Shown: piece by piece, positions 52,888 through 61,656 of the stretch
Layout: each line of letters begins with the position of its first letter
How positions within the stretch are numbered: position 1 is the first letter of the stretch
NCBI RefSeq assembly: GCF_002911695.1
Contig: NZ_PQBS01000032.1
Location: 27,362-91,361, forward strand
Length of the DNA stretch: 64,000 nt
From: Gracilimonas amylolytica
GTDB lineage: Bacteria > Bacteroidota > Rhodothermia > Balneolales > Balneolaceae
Reading direction: 5' to 3'
Made by a program: the position numbers and the translations under genes
The notes under the pieces: generated by a model
What the model was told of the DNA's origin: nothing
The model's database searches: none
Seen by the model: the letters and a program-made list of their open reading frames with translations, nothing else

Positions 52888-53158
52888 ATATAGAATTGAG
52901 GTTGAGCTGCCGGGCGATTTCAATCTGAATGCAGTGCGGCTCATTTCTGAGCAAATGGGAGACCGAAAGGAACTGCGTATCGACTTGTCCAAAGCTCACT
53001 TTGTGAATAGCAAAGCCATCATTTTCATGCATAAACTCATGTTCGGCGAAAAGCAGGTGATGGTAAAGCTCAAAGATCCTCCAAAGATTTTTTTTGAACT
53101 CCTACAAACCCTCGGTCTTCATACGGTATGGAACCTGGACGAAATTGTTGAACCTTAA
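52865..53158 (+). CDS. STAS-like protein (anti-sigma factor antagonist fold)
   Basis: A 97-residue protein resembling STAS domains of SpoIIAA/RsbV type: YRIEVELPGDFNLNAVRLIS, then ELRIDLSKAHFVNSKAIIFM. In SpoIIAA this position is D-S-S-G; here it is N48-S49-K50-A51, so one possible phospho-Ser remains but the neighbouring Gly is lost. It overlaps the HATPase-GNAT gene by 23 bp (20 if the second ATG is used), so the two are co-translated partners. A standard sigma factor is not encoded nearby. Confidence 0.7.
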   Translation: MMQYKKDKYRIEVELPGDFNLNAVRLISEQMGDRKELRIDLSKAHFVNSKAIIFMHKLMFGEKQVMVKLKDPPKIFFELLQTLGLHTVWNLDEIVEP

Positions 53159-53170
53159 AGAACTCCCAAA

Positions 53171-53779
53171 ATGACACCTAAAAACGACCTGACAGTTACC
53201 CGTCTCAATCTTGAATTTCCGGTCTGGGATCAGATCTTTACGGTTCACCCTTTGGTTATCGTTGGAACGGTTGAGCCTGATGCTTCACCGGATTTTGCCC
53301 CCAAACACATGGCATTTCCCCTGGGCTGGAAAAATTATTTCGGCTTTGTATGCACTCCCAATCATTCGACCTACCAAAACATCAAACGAACCGGTGAGTT
53401 TACCGTTACTTATCCCAAACCGGATCAATTGGTACTAACGAGTCTGACAGCTGCCCCTCGCTGTGACGACGATACCAAGCCTGAATTAAAAAGCATGGAT
53501 ACTTTTTCTGCTACTGAGGTGGATGGAGAGTTCATCAAAAACGGATACTTATTTCTGGAATGTAAACTGGAGCGATTTGTAGATGGCTTTGGGGAGAACA
53601 GCCTGATACTTGGGGAAGTGGTTGCCGCCCACGCCGAAAACAACTTCATCCGAAAACCCTCTCAACCCGATGGAGAGAAATTACGCAGAAACCCACAACT
53701 GGTTTATGTGTCACCGGGTCGTTATGCCACCATTGAAGACACCCGGGCTTTTCCTTTCCCAAAAGATTTTAAAAAGTAG
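53171..53779 (+). CDS. Flavin reductase-like domain protein
   Basis: A 202-residue FMN-binding protein of the flavin reductase/PNPOx-like fold. N-terminal VHPLVIVGTVEPDASPDFAP, then FGFVCTPNHSTYQNIKRTGEF and the dimer strand DGFGENSLILGEVVAAHAE fit the family. It could reduce FMN for a monooxygenase or act as an oxidoreductase; no partner monooxygenase is visible. It starts 12 bp after the STAS-like gene and 3 bp before the peptidase, in one operon. Confidence 0.8.
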   Translation: MTPKNDLTVTRLNLEFPVWDQIFTVHPLVIVGTVEPDASPDFAPKHMAFPLGWKNYFGFVCTPNHSTYQNIKRTGEFTVTYPKPDQLVLTSLTAAPRCDDDTKPELKSMDTFSATEVDGEFIKNGYLFLECKLERFVDGFGENSLILGEVVAAHAENNFIRKPSQPDGEKLRRNPQLVYVSPGRYATIEDTRAFPFPKDFKK

Positions 53780-53782
53780 GTT

Positions 53783-54955
53783 ATGGAAAATGCGACTCAA
53801 CATATCAGGGATATTGACATAAAATCAGGCTATCGCGATTACTTCCTGAATATCTTACAAAAGCTGGTTGAAACAGAAACTCCGCCGGCAGATCCGGCAT
53901 CACATAAAGCTTTATTTTCGATCCTTGAGAAGGAGCTTGAAGGACTTGGGTATGAGGTTTCTATGTACAATGGAGTTAAAAGCGGTGGACAGTTATTTGC
54001 CAAACCAAAAGCTCAAAAAACAGGGTGCTATCAGCTGCTGCTTGGTCACATTGACACCGTATGGCCGACAGATACCCTTCAAAAGATGCCATTCCGTAAT
54101 GAAGATAACACGCTGACCGGTCCCGGTGTGTATGATATGAAAGCCGGAGTGGCGATGATGCTGACGGCTCTAAAGGTGATATATGACCACGATGATGTGG
54201 AACCGGTTGTAACGCCCATTCTGTTTTTGAATTCAGATGAAGAAAGTGGAAGTGTTGAATCCGCATCCCGAATTAAATTGCTGGCACGAGCCATGAACCG
54301 GGTGTTGGTGCTCGAACCATCTCTTGACCCGGATGGTAAGATCAAAACCCGCCGGAAAGGAGTCGGGCATTTTGATGTGACCATAAAAGGGGTATCATCT
54401 CATGCCGGTATTGAGCCTGAAAAAGGTCGAAGTGCCATTTTGGAATTATCTTATCTCATTCAAAAGCTGCATCAGCTGAATGACCCTGAAAATGGTATTT
54501 CCGTGAATGTCGGCACCATTGATGGGGGTATAAGTACGAATGTGGTAGCGCCGGAAAGCCGGGCTTCGGTTGATGTTCGCGTAAGAACCAAAGCAGATGC
54601 CAAGCGCCTTACAAACGAGATCACTGCCATGGAGTCAGATACCGAAGGGGTGACCTTAGAGATCAAAGGCGGGTTTCGTCGGCCTCCGTTGGTTCAGAAC
54701 AAAAGGAACAGGGCTCTGTGGCAGGCAGCAAAAGAAGTCGGTGATCAGCTTGGACTGGAACTGACTGAAGGCACCTCCGGTGGCGGTTCTGATGGCAGCT
54801 ACACCAGCTTGTTTGCGGCTACCTTAGATGGGTTAGGAGCCGTAGGTGATGGGGCTCATAGCCCTACGGAAAGGGTTTTTCTTAATGAAACGCTCCAGAG
54901 AATTCCCCTGATCGTGAATTTATTACTTTTACCACCCTTAAATGAACAGGGTTAA
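53783..54955 (+). CDS. M20 family metallopeptidase
   Basis: A 390-residue zinc amidohydrolase of the CPG2/ArgE/DapE group. Metal ligands are readable: LGHIDTVWP, GVYDMKAGVA, the general base in NSDEESGS, LEPSLD, and the C-terminal GDGAHSPTERVF. The dimerisation (lid) domain covers about residues 195-305. There is no signal peptide, so it is cytosolic. The substrate is not known; carboxypeptidase G2-like cleavage of C-terminal Glu is only one option. It ends the operon and is convergent with the ATP-grasp gene (10-bp gap). Confidence 0.88.
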   Translation: MENATQHIRDIDIKSGYRDYFLNILQKLVETETPPADPASHKALFSILEKELEGLGYEVSMYNGVKSGGQLFAKPKAQKTGCYQLLLGHIDTVWPTDTLQKMPFRNEDNTLTGPGVYDMKAGVAMMLTALKVIYDHDDVEPVVTPILFLNSDEESGSVESASRIKLLARAMNRVLVLEPSLDPDGKIKTRRKGVGHFDVTIKGVSSHAGIEPEKGRSAILELSYLIQKLHQLNDPENGISVNVGTIDGGISTNVVAPESRASVDVRVRTKADAKRLTNEITAMESDTEGVTLEIKGGFRRPPLVQNKRNRALWQAAKEVGDQLGLELTEGTSGGGSDGSYTSLFAATLDGLGAVGDGAHSPTERVFLNETLQRIPLIVNLLLLPPLNEQG

Positions 54956-54964
54956 TTTCAGTAA

Positions 54965-56059
54965 CTAATCGTAGCCCTTAAACTTGAATAACTCAGGGAC
55001 CGGATCTTTTAACGCATAGTATAATCCGGTTTGCGTGAATGAGTAGGAGCGTCCATTTTTTGATCTGAACATTTCCTTTAAAGCGGTGGTAGTCAGTACA
55101 AACTGGGTGTCCTTAAACTCCGGAAGCGGGAAACTTTCACCCAATGCAATTTTACAAGCCAGTAAAGGAAAGTTTATCCCTGCCTCTAATGAACCGAGCA
55201 TGGTTGTCCAATACCGGGCGTTGAAATCTACGAGTTTGTAGGAGCCTTCACGTTCATCAAACCGGAAGTCGAGGTGACAGATCCCGGACCAGTTTAGCTT
55301 TTTGATGATCTCACTGATCTGATCAAGAAACCCCTCATTATGTAACAGTTCAATACCCGGAGAGTATTGAAGTTCCTGAAGAATGAATCCTTTTTGGAGG
55401 GTATAAGCCAGTATCTCTCCCTGATCACACAATAAACTACAGTCAATATCAAAACCGGGGATGTATTCCTGTAATAAGTAGTTATTTGGATCAATTGGAT
55501 TTTCTTCAAGGAATTGATCCATTTCAAACCGGTCATCGAACATTCTTACACTGATACCATAGGCATCACCGCCACGATCCCACAGGGGTTTAAAAAGCAC
55601 AGGAAAATTAAGGGATTCCGGAAGCATTTCATCCGGTTTTGATGGTACGTTCCATGTTCTCGCAAAAGGCAGATCATTTGCTTCCAGCCATTCATTCAAG
55701 GCATTTTTGTCGATCACCTGATGCAGGGTTTTAAGGTCTGATAACGGAGATATACTGGTCAAGTCGCTTATCTCATCTTTGTATTTGATTACAAATTCAA
55801 CAGCCGGTTCATCGATCGGGAGCAGTACATCAGACTCGGTCTTTTGTATGATCGCCTTGAGGCTCAGAAGTTGTTCATCATCCGACTTACCGGAAAGAAC
55901 GGTATAAGATCTCAGATAGCGGCTAAATCGAGTGCCGGTTTTGCCTTTTGCTGCATAGTGTATGGTAAGTCCCGGTTCCTGCCCTAAACAACGCACCACC
56001 GGTAAACCTAACCTATTTTCCCCGCCAAATAACAAGACTGAATAGTTTTCCTGACTCAA
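54965..56059 (-). CDS. ATP-grasp domain protein
   Basis: A 364-residue ATP-dependent carboxylate-amine ligase-like protein. The N-terminal preATP-grasp domain (SVLLFGGENRLGLPVVRCLG) is followed by the ATP-grasp core: PVLFKPLWDRGGDAYGISV, LLQEYIPGFDIDCSLLC and ICHLDFRFDEREGSYKLVDF, then NARYWTTMLGSLEAG with the metal-binding Asn. Such proteins join peptides, amino acids or sugars; the substrate is unknown. It stands alone and may act on its own. No neighbouring biosynthetic gene cluster is apparent. Confidence 0.82.
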   Translation of the reverse strand: MSQENYSVLLFGGENRLGLPVVRCLGQEPGLTIHYAAKGKTGTRFSRYLRSYTVLSGKSDDEQLLSLKAIIQKTESDVLLPIDEPAVEFVIKYKDEISDLTSISPLSDLKTLHQVIDKNALNEWLEANDLPFARTWNVPSKPDEMLPESLNFPVLFKPLWDRGGDAYGISVRMFDDRFEMDQFLEENPIDPNNYLLQEYIPGFDIDCSLLCDQGEILAYTLQKGFILQELQYSPGIELLHNEGFLDQISEIIKKLNWSGICHLDFRFDEREGSYKLVDFNARYWTTMLGSLEAGINFPLLACKIALGESFPLPEFKDTQFVLTTTALKEMFRSKNGRSYSFTQTGLYYALKDPVPELFKFKGYD

Positions 56060-56212
56060 AATACCCTGTTTTTAATTTTCATTGTTATATACCTCGAAAA
56101 ACTGAGCTGTAAATCTCCTGATTTATCTCATCTTTAACAATTGTCATTGATTAGATTCAATTAATATGAATACGAAGTTTGAAGAATCCTTTTAATCTCT
56201 CATATTAGGTGC

Positions 56213-57262
56213 ATGGAGCAATCAAACACAGATAATTCCAGGCTGATAAAAGTGGCCGCCCTCTTAGTAATTGGGGTGTTAGTGGTCTACATCATGATCA
56301 ACGCACAGTTCATTTTACTGCCTCTTGTATGGGCCGCCTTTATTGCCTTACTGATCCTGCCACTGACCGAGAAACTGGAACAGATCAAATTTCCCAGGTG
56401 GTTATCCATTATTTCTGTTTTGATTCTGGTCACGGCAACCTTAAGTATCATATTGTATTTACTTTCGCTACAGGTGGGAGGCTTGCTGAGGGATATTCCG
56501 GCTGTGACCGGTAAGCTTGATATCTGGTTCACTGACCTCCAGCATTTACTTGAAATACGTATCGGGATCTCTCACGAATTATTAACCCGGCAGGCCTCCA
56601 ATTCTTTATCGCAGATCATTCAAACCGGGTTAAATGAACTGAGTAACTCTCTCTTTTCTGTGTTCAGGTTACTAACGGTGATCAGCGTGATCCCACTCTA
56701 TATTTTCTTTATGCTTTACTACCGGGATGTGTTTTATCGTGGATCTCTGCAGTTATTCATCAACTATCACGACCAAACCCGCTGGCTCTTCAACAAGATC
56801 ATTAAAGTGGCTCAACAATATTTAAGAGGGCTTATGCTAGTCACCCTGATAGTTGGAGTCTTATTTTATGTGGTTCTGTACGTGCTGAATGTTAAGTATG
56901 CTTTTTTCTTCGCCGTCTTTCTGGCGTTCTTCAACCTGATCCCTTACATCGGTGTATTTATTTCTTCCCTGTTGGTGGTGCTCTATTCTATCACAACCAG
57001 CGATTCCATGTTTTACCCGGTGGCTATTCTTATTTCACTCTGGGTCATTCAGCTTATTGAGAACAACCTGATCACCCCTTATGTAGTTGGTTCACAGGTC
57101 AAGATCAACCCATTGGCGGCACTGATCGCTGTATTTGCAGGAGCTTCTATCTGGGGAGTATCGGGCATGATCTTATTCATCCCCTTAGTTGGCGTACTTA
57201 AAGTCGTTTTCGACGAATTTGAAAGTCTGAAACCCTTTGGTCTGTTTCTTGGAAAGTATTGA
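56213..57262 (+). CDS. AI-2E family transporter
   Basis: A 349-residue inner-membrane permease with about seven to eight helices. The start has paired helices (residues 15-35 and 40-55), and the conserved C-terminal region FFAVFLAFFNLIPYIGVF, then NNLITPYVVGSQVKINPL and WGVSGMILFIPLVGVLK, is diagnostic. Members are thought to export or move ions or small molecules; the autoinducer-2 link comes from E. coli TqsA and does not show signalling here. It is a single gene divergent from the ATP-grasp gene. Confidence 0.88.
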   Translation: MEQSNTDNSRLIKVAALLVIGVLVVYIMINAQFILLPLVWAAFIALLILPLTEKLEQIKFPRWLSIISVLILVTATLSIILYLLSLQVGGLLRDIPAVTGKLDIWFTDLQHLLEIRIGISHELLTRQASNSLSQIIQTGLNELSNSLFSVFRLLTVISVIPLYIFFMLYYRDVFYRGSLQLFINYHDQTRWLFNKIIKVAQQYLRGLMLVTLIVGVLFYVVLYVLNVKYAFFFAVFLAFFNLIPYIGVFISSLLVVLYSITTSDSMFYPVAILISLWVIQLIENNLITPYVVGSQVKINPLAALIAVFAGASIWGVSGMILFIPLVGVLKVVFDEFESLKPFGLFLGKY

Positions 57263-57282
57263 ATTCAGATTAGTTAGCGGAC

Positions 57283-57753
57283 TTACTTCTTTTCAAGTTT
57301 TGAGATAAACTCATTGATCTTATCGACTCTTTTTTGCTCTGATGTTTGAGCGTTCACTTCCTTCAGCATATTCTTCACCTCACTCGTAGTCAGATCCTCA
57401 AACTCTTTAATAAGACCCGCCACCTCAAAGCTTTCTCGTAGCTCAGATTCATCTATAAGTCTATCCTTGGTTTGAAGAAACAAGGTCACCCGCACCATAT
57501 CGCCACCCGTCTTACCAATGGTTTCCCGAATCTCTTTATTCACTGAAATATTCTTGTCGTCATCCTTTCTGGGGGCAAGATTCAGTTCATTTATTTCGCA
57601 GTTATCTATGGTTCCTGATACTTTCAGATCTCCCCATTTTCCCTCAATGTCGGCTGTGTCAGGAATCACAATATGATAGGTCCACGCTCCATTTCCTTTT
57701 TTATACCGAAGCTTTAGATCTTCATTTTTGACCAGTGTTCTCATTTCAATCAT
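57283..57753 (-). CDS. DUF1905-containing protein (YdeI/OmdA-like)
   Basis: A 156-residue protein with the DUF1905 core: LKVSGTIDNCEINELNLAPR, then NISVNKEIRETIGKTGGDMV, followed by a helical tail with KRVDKINEFISKLEKK as in bacteriocin-protection (OmdA/YdeI) proteins. The biochemical role of DUF1905 is not well established. It is convergent with the AI-2E gene (20-bp gap) and may be a single gene. Confidence 0.75.
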   Translation of the reverse strand: MIEMRTLVKNEDLKLRYKKGNGAWTYHIVIPDTADIEGKWGDLKVSGTIDNCEINELNLAPRKDDDKNISVNKEIRETIGKTGGDMVRVTLFLQTKDRLIDESELRESFEVAGLIKEFEDLTTSEVKNMLKEVNAQTSEQKRVDKINEFISKLEKK

Positions 57754-57904
57754 ATTTAATCGATAAACAGGTATTCTTTTTTAAGACTAACAGCTTTCTT
57801 CCCTGAACCGTGCAAATGACCACCTATTTATTTACTAGACCCTGGCTTGTCCTCATGAACTAAAACATAGATATTACCCGTACTCATGAACAACTCTTCA
57901 GGTA

Positions 57905-58792
57905 ATGAAAAACGCAGCCTCTCTAACACTTTTTCTTCTCGTACCTATCTTTTTATTCTTTTCCTGTGTCTCTGAAAACCAATTTTCCCTGAGTACACCC
58001 GAAGTCATTACATCCGGATATCAATTCACGGAAGGACCTCACTGGCTTGAAGATGGTAGCCTGATATTTAGTGATATTCCGGCAAACAAGGTCTATCAAT
58101 GGCAGCCGGGATCAGAAGAAACAACCATCTTTATCGATTCCTCCGGTAGTTCAAACGGTATAGACGGCTTGCCGGGTGGTACCATTGTATTAACACAGCA
58201 CGATGGTATGGTCTCAAAATTGAATGAGGCCGGCAAATTGGAAGCTTTGGTCAAAAATTATAAGGGAATGAGACTCAACAGCCCGAATGACCTGGCTATA
58301 CGCTCTGATTCTCTGATCTATTTTACCGATCCGCCTTATGGGGTATCGGCTGAAGATCAGGAGCTTGATTTTGCCGGTGTGTACAGCATTGACCAGAACG
58401 GAGCTTTAATACTCCTGTACGATCAGCTTGCTCTGCCTAACGGCATTACATTTTCACCCGATGAGACACACTTATATGTCAGTGATTCTGAAACTGGAGA
58501 CATACTGCGTTTTGAAGTCCTTGAGAATGGTGACCTTTCCGATCATATTGTTTTTGCAAATATTGGGAAACCGGGTGACAAAGGTGCTGCCGATGGACTG
58601 ATAACCGATTCCGAAGGCCGGCTTTATACCACTGGTCCCAATGGGTTAACCGTTTTTGATGTGGAAGGCAATCAGTTGGCAACTTTAAGTTTTGATGAGC
58701 AGATCACAAATGTGGAGTGGGGCAGTGATGAAAAAACACTGTATATAACGGGAGCCAACAACGTTTATCAAATTATCGTCAGCAACTATTAA
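57905..58792 (+). CDS. SMP-30/gluconolactonase family lipoprotein
   Basis: A 295-residue six-bladed beta-propeller lactonase-like protein. The signal peptide ends in the lipobox FFSC (Cys21). Family motifs: FTEGPHWLEDGSLIFSDIPA, NSPNDLAIRSDSLIYFTDPP, GITFSPDETHLYVSDSETG and AADGLITDSEGRLYTTGPNG, with the acidic and Asn residues that bind the divalent metal. It likely hydrolyses sugar lactones in the periplasm. The 3' end overlaps the next, convergent gene by 4 bp. Confidence 0.88.
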   Translation: MKNAASLTLFLLVPIFLFFSCVSENQFSLSTPEVITSGYQFTEGPHWLEDGSLIFSDIPANKVYQWQPGSEETTIFIDSSGSSNGIDGLPGGTIVLTQHDGMVSKLNEAGKLEALVKNYKGMRLNSPNDLAIRSDSLIYFTDPPYGVSAEDQELDFAGVYSIDQNGALILLYDQLALPNGITFSPDETHLYVSDSETGDILRFEVLENGDLSDHIVFANIGKPGDKGAADGLITDSEGRLYTTGPNGLTVFDVEGNQLATLSFDEQITNVEWGSDEKTLYITGANNVYQIIVSNY

Positions 58793-59181
58793 TTCTTCAT
58801 TAGTAATAACTCTACCGTATAATCTTCCTTATTTATCTTTTTATTTAAGCTTGGATATGGCTTTAAATCCTTTAACTCCAGCCTGTACCCGGACAACGTT
58901 GTATCCTGAGGATCCAGATAAGTATTTAATTCAGTTTTAAGCTCGTTAAGCTGAATAACGATCCTTCCATTACCTGCCCAGAAACAAGTTGCCCCTTCCG
59001 GACACCGTGAATCCTCCAGCAGCTCATCGAATCGAACGTTTAGATCCTCTTGTTGAAACATCACACTTTCCCCAAGTTTGATCTTGAAAGGTTCTCCAAT
59101 CTCTGGAGTCACTGAGTTAACTGAGTTATCGCAACTCAGTAGCAATATGGTAAGTAAAACTATACCTGATAAATTTTTCAA
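58789..59181 (-). CDS. Small hypothetical lipoprotein
   Basis: I do not recognise a function. The 130-residue protein has a lipobox LLSC (Cys17), then a beta-rich body with two cysteines in RCPEGATCFWAGNGRIVI, a motif that could form a disulfide or bind metal. It is convergent with the SMP-30 gene by a 4-bp tail overlap. There are no neighbours that hint at its role. Confidence 0.6.
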   Translation of the reverse strand: MKNLSGIVLLTILLLSCDNSVNSVTPEIGEPFKIKLGESVMFQQEDLNVRFDELLEDSRCPEGATCFWAGNGRIVIQLNELKTELNTYLDPQDTTLSGYRLELKDLKPYPSLNKKINKEDYTVELLLMKN

Positions 59182-59396
59182 AATCCTATCCCCTTAATAA
59201 TTCTTACGTATATAAATAGGTAAAAGGAAAAACTATTTCAACACAGCACTCATCCAATGGTTTAGGTCTGTTAAGAACATCAAATACGATTCTCCTTTTT
59301 CAAAATTATGAGATTCCAATTAATTCCAATTGGATATTAAACTTTTCTTTCCCCTATTTTAGCTTCCGTTGTTAGCAATCAATATAATTTTAGTAC

Positions 59397-60227
59397 GTGA
59401 CCTTAGATCTGTTTGAACCAGCGGCCGTCACCCAAAAGGAGCGGGTGAATAATGCCATGGGTGAGGAGCTGCCTCCTCACGAACCCGGCGTATATACTAT
59501 GTACGACCGTCATGATCAGGTGATGTATGTTGGAAAGGCTAAAGACCTTCAGCAGCGGATCACTTCTTATCGCTACACCAAGTCGAAAAAGTTACAACGG
59601 ATGATCGCTCATCTTGAACGGGTATCTTACGAGGTCTGTAACACCGAAACGGATGCCATCCTGCTTGAAAACCTCCTCATCCGTTCACTCCGGCCACCAT
59701 TCAATCATGCCAACAAAAAACCCGAAACTTACTACTATATCTCCACGGCACGCAGGGGGTATAACCGCGAGTTCCGGCTTTCCATGCGGGTTTTGGATGA
59801 TTACCCAAACGTATATGGGTGTTTTAAAGGTCATCTGAAAACACGAAAAGGTCTCGGCGCTATGCTGAAACTCTTGTATGTGATGAATCGACCCATCCGC
59901 AGTGCCACCTACTTGCCAAGTCAGCTTCTGAACAGGATGACACCTCAGAAATTTCAGATCCGATTAGATACACAAACCGGTGTATTGGTGGATCAATTCT
60001 TGAAAGGGAGTTCCGGCTTACTGGTTGATGAACTGGAAGAACAGGTGATGGGGATTCGATTCAAAGATCGGTTCACCGAAAATTATTTTGATAACGAGCT
60101 TGAACAGCTTCGTATGTTTTTTACCCTGGGGCCAAACCGTAATTATCGACTGCAGAAAGAGCTTGGGCTGGATTCGGTGCTCATAAACCAGGATGAGATC
60201 GATGACCTGATGGCCTTAATGGGTTGA
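59397..60227 (+). CDS. GIY-YIG nuclease (Cho/UvrC N-terminal-like)
   Basis: A 276-residue protein whose residues 25-110 are a UvrC-type GIY-YIG domain: PPHEPGVYTMYDRHDQVMYV, GKAKDLQQRITSY and ETDAILLENLLIRSLRPPFN, with the catalytic Glu. It lacks the UVR, RNaseH-like and HhH regions of full UvrC, so it resembles Cho, the alternative incision nuclease in nucleotide excision repair. The C-terminal half has no strong match. The start is GTG at 59397. Confidence 0.85.
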   Translation: MTLDLFEPAAVTQKERVNNAMGEELPPHEPGVYTMYDRHDQVMYVGKAKDLQQRITSYRYTKSKKLQRMIAHLERVSYEVCNTETDAILLENLLIRSLRPPFNHANKKPETYYYISTARRGYNREFRLSMRVLDDYPNVYGCFKGHLKTRKGLGAMLKLLYVMNRPIRSATYLPSQLLNRMTPQKFQIRLDTQTGVLVDQFLKGSSGLLVDELEEQVMGIRFKDRFTENYFDNELEQLRMFFTLGPNRNYRLQKELGLDSVLINQDEIDDLMALMG

Positions 60228-60473
60228 CTTTTCATTGATATAAGCAGTGTATGCTTTATTGCTTCGACGCAAAGCGATCGGAGCAAGTGGGGGCAATTAA
60301 TGGGCTTTATAGATACGGTTTTTAATAACTGCTACGAACCTCCCCCTTCAATACAACGTAGCTTTTTACACCTTGAGACCCTTCGCATTATGCCAAATCA
60401 TCCTGATCATTCATTTTAAGCGCTCAGGGTTATAGATATCAGTTAATTCGATGACAATGTTGGTTAAGATGAA

Positions 60474-60537
60474 GACCCTGAAGGGGTCACATATGAATAA
60501 CCCAGGGTAAAGCCGCGTAAGCGGGAGCAACCCTGGG
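60474..60537. repeat. Hairpin pair, CCCAGGGT type
   Basis: GACCC-TGAAG-GGGTC at 60474-60488 is followed by CCCAGGGT (60501-60508) and ACCCTGGG (60530-60537), which enclose a smaller stem CCGC/GCGG. From memory such CCCAGGGT elements are widespread in related genomes as dispersed repeats; a genome search would confirm this. Confidence 0.6.
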
Positions 60538-60784
60538 ATACATCTCCCGAAATAGCAAAAACCCAAGCAACGAAAGGAGCCAAAATATCACATGACTATC
60601 GCAGGGTTGGAGCAAGCGGACACCAAAGCCACTAAAAAAATTGGTTGCCCAAGCTTCGTTAAACGGTATAGACCAAATCCCCTTTTAGAGTCGTGCAGGA
60701 AAAAGTTTAATATTCTGTCCTCGAATTATCTAACATCTACAAGGGTGACAGCCGGGAACTCTGGTTATTCCGAACTCACGTTAT

Positions 60785-60820
60785 AAGTTGCACCACGCTC
60801 CGCGTTGGAGCGATGCACTT
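60785..60820. repeat. Hairpin, GCTCCGCGT type
   Basis: AAGTTGCA and TGCACTT enclose CGCTCC-GCGTT-GGAGCG. The ACGCTCCGCGT core is shared, on the opposite strand, with the hairpin at 45696. Confidence 0.6.
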
Positions 60821-60849
60821 ATGGTCACTTGATGTTCCTTATTGAATGT

Positions 60850-61497
60850 TCAACCCACCCAATCCATATAATCACTTAGCTCGCCTCTGTTATCTGCGTT
60901 CTTTCCGGTTTTGGTCTGAACCGATTCGGGATATTCATCAGGAAACAGAAAAATGGCTCCCAAAAGGATCTCATGCTTTGGAATGCCAAGGTACTTCAGC
61001 ACTTTGGGTTTTCTTAAACACCCACCAGACGACCAATAGGCATTGATCCCCTGATCGGTTGCTGCCAACAGGAGGTTTTGAATGGCAGCCCCGGTAGCGG
61101 CAATATGTTCCATATTCTTCACATTCGGGTGGTACTTACGACCCTTACTTCGGTTCTTTTCCGGGATCCAGGTTCCGAGTATCAGGGCATCGGCGGCCGC
61201 CAGCATTTGCTTGATGCCATCCGTCGATTTAACGGGTTTTTCATCGATCAATGCCTCAAGTAAAGACCTGCATCCGGCTCCGTCGATGGCATGAAATCGC
61301 CATGGCTCAGAACCTTTTAAATTTTTGGCCCGCTGCTTTTCAGGGCTTTCATAATGAAAGGGAGCCTGAGCTGCCAGTTCTATGAGTTGCTCTACCGTTG
61401 ACCTGAATTCAACTCCTTTTGTAACCGGTAATGGTGATTCGGGATTTGCTCTCAGCTTCAGGGTCTTGCGGGCACGAATAGCTTCTTCAGTATTCAT
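60850..61497 (-). CDS. Nitroreductase family protein
   Basis: A 215-residue flavin oxidoreductase of the nitroreductase fold (FMN, NAD(P)H-dependent). Features are RARKTLKLRANPES at the start, LIELAAQAPFHYESPEKQRA, GSEPWRFHAIDG for the flavin/substrate face, TGAAIQNLLLAATDQGINAY, WSSGGCLRKPKVLKYLGIP and FLFPDE near the end. It is cytosolic; natural substrates are not known. A palindrome follows its start, then glpD on the same strand. Confidence 0.85.
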   Translation of the reverse strand: MNTEEAIRARKTLKLRANPESPLPVTKGVEFRSTVEQLIELAAQAPFHYESPEKQRAKNLKGSEPWRFHAIDGAGCRSLLEALIDEKPVKSTDGIKQMLAAADALILGTWIPEKNRSKGRKYHPNVKNMEHIAATGAAIQNLLLAATDQGINAYWSSGGCLRKPKVLKYLGIPKHEILLGAIFLFPDEYPESVQTKTGKNADNRGELSDYMDWVG

Positions 61498-61558
61498 TCA
61501 GGTTTTATTTGGTTCGGTTTATTAATAAGAAGATAAGGATTAGATCATTATTCAAACA

Positions 61559-61626
61559 CCAGAACGGAATACCCAACATGGAATAAAGAAGTATGAATTA
61601 CCTGGATACCGGGTGTTCCGTGTTGG
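61559..61626. repeat. Imperfect palindrome between nitroreductase and glpD
   Basis: Left arm CCAGAACGGAATACCC and right arm GGGTGTTCCGTGTTGG match in reverse complement at 13 of 16 positions, with a central TA-rich loop. It may be a dispersed repeat or a weak terminator for glpD, which ends 30 bp away on the minus strand. Confidence 0.5.
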
Positions 61627-61656
61627 TTATTTGATATTCAAGCTAACCCACATCAA

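Larger units (their letters stand above)
60228..60849. other. 620-bp gene-free stretch rich in hairpins
   Basis: No convincing protein gene. A 64-codon frame at 60592-60786 has no family match and looks incidental. The stretch contains the hairpins at 60474-60537 and 60785-60820 and further G/C-rich strings (for example GACCCTGAAGGGGTC). The mix suggests accumulated repeat elements, or the remnant of a small mobile element. I see no tRNA or rRNA. Confidence 0.6.

Noticed and set aside
53171..54955. A biosynthetic cluster from flavin reductase, M20 peptidase and ATP-grasp genes
   Set aside because: The ATP-grasp gene is on the opposite strand and no core synthase, carrier protein or precursor peptide is present.
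60592..60786. 64-codon frame in the hairpin-rich gap
   Set aside because: No motif, no ribosome site and repeat-like surroundings; probably chance.
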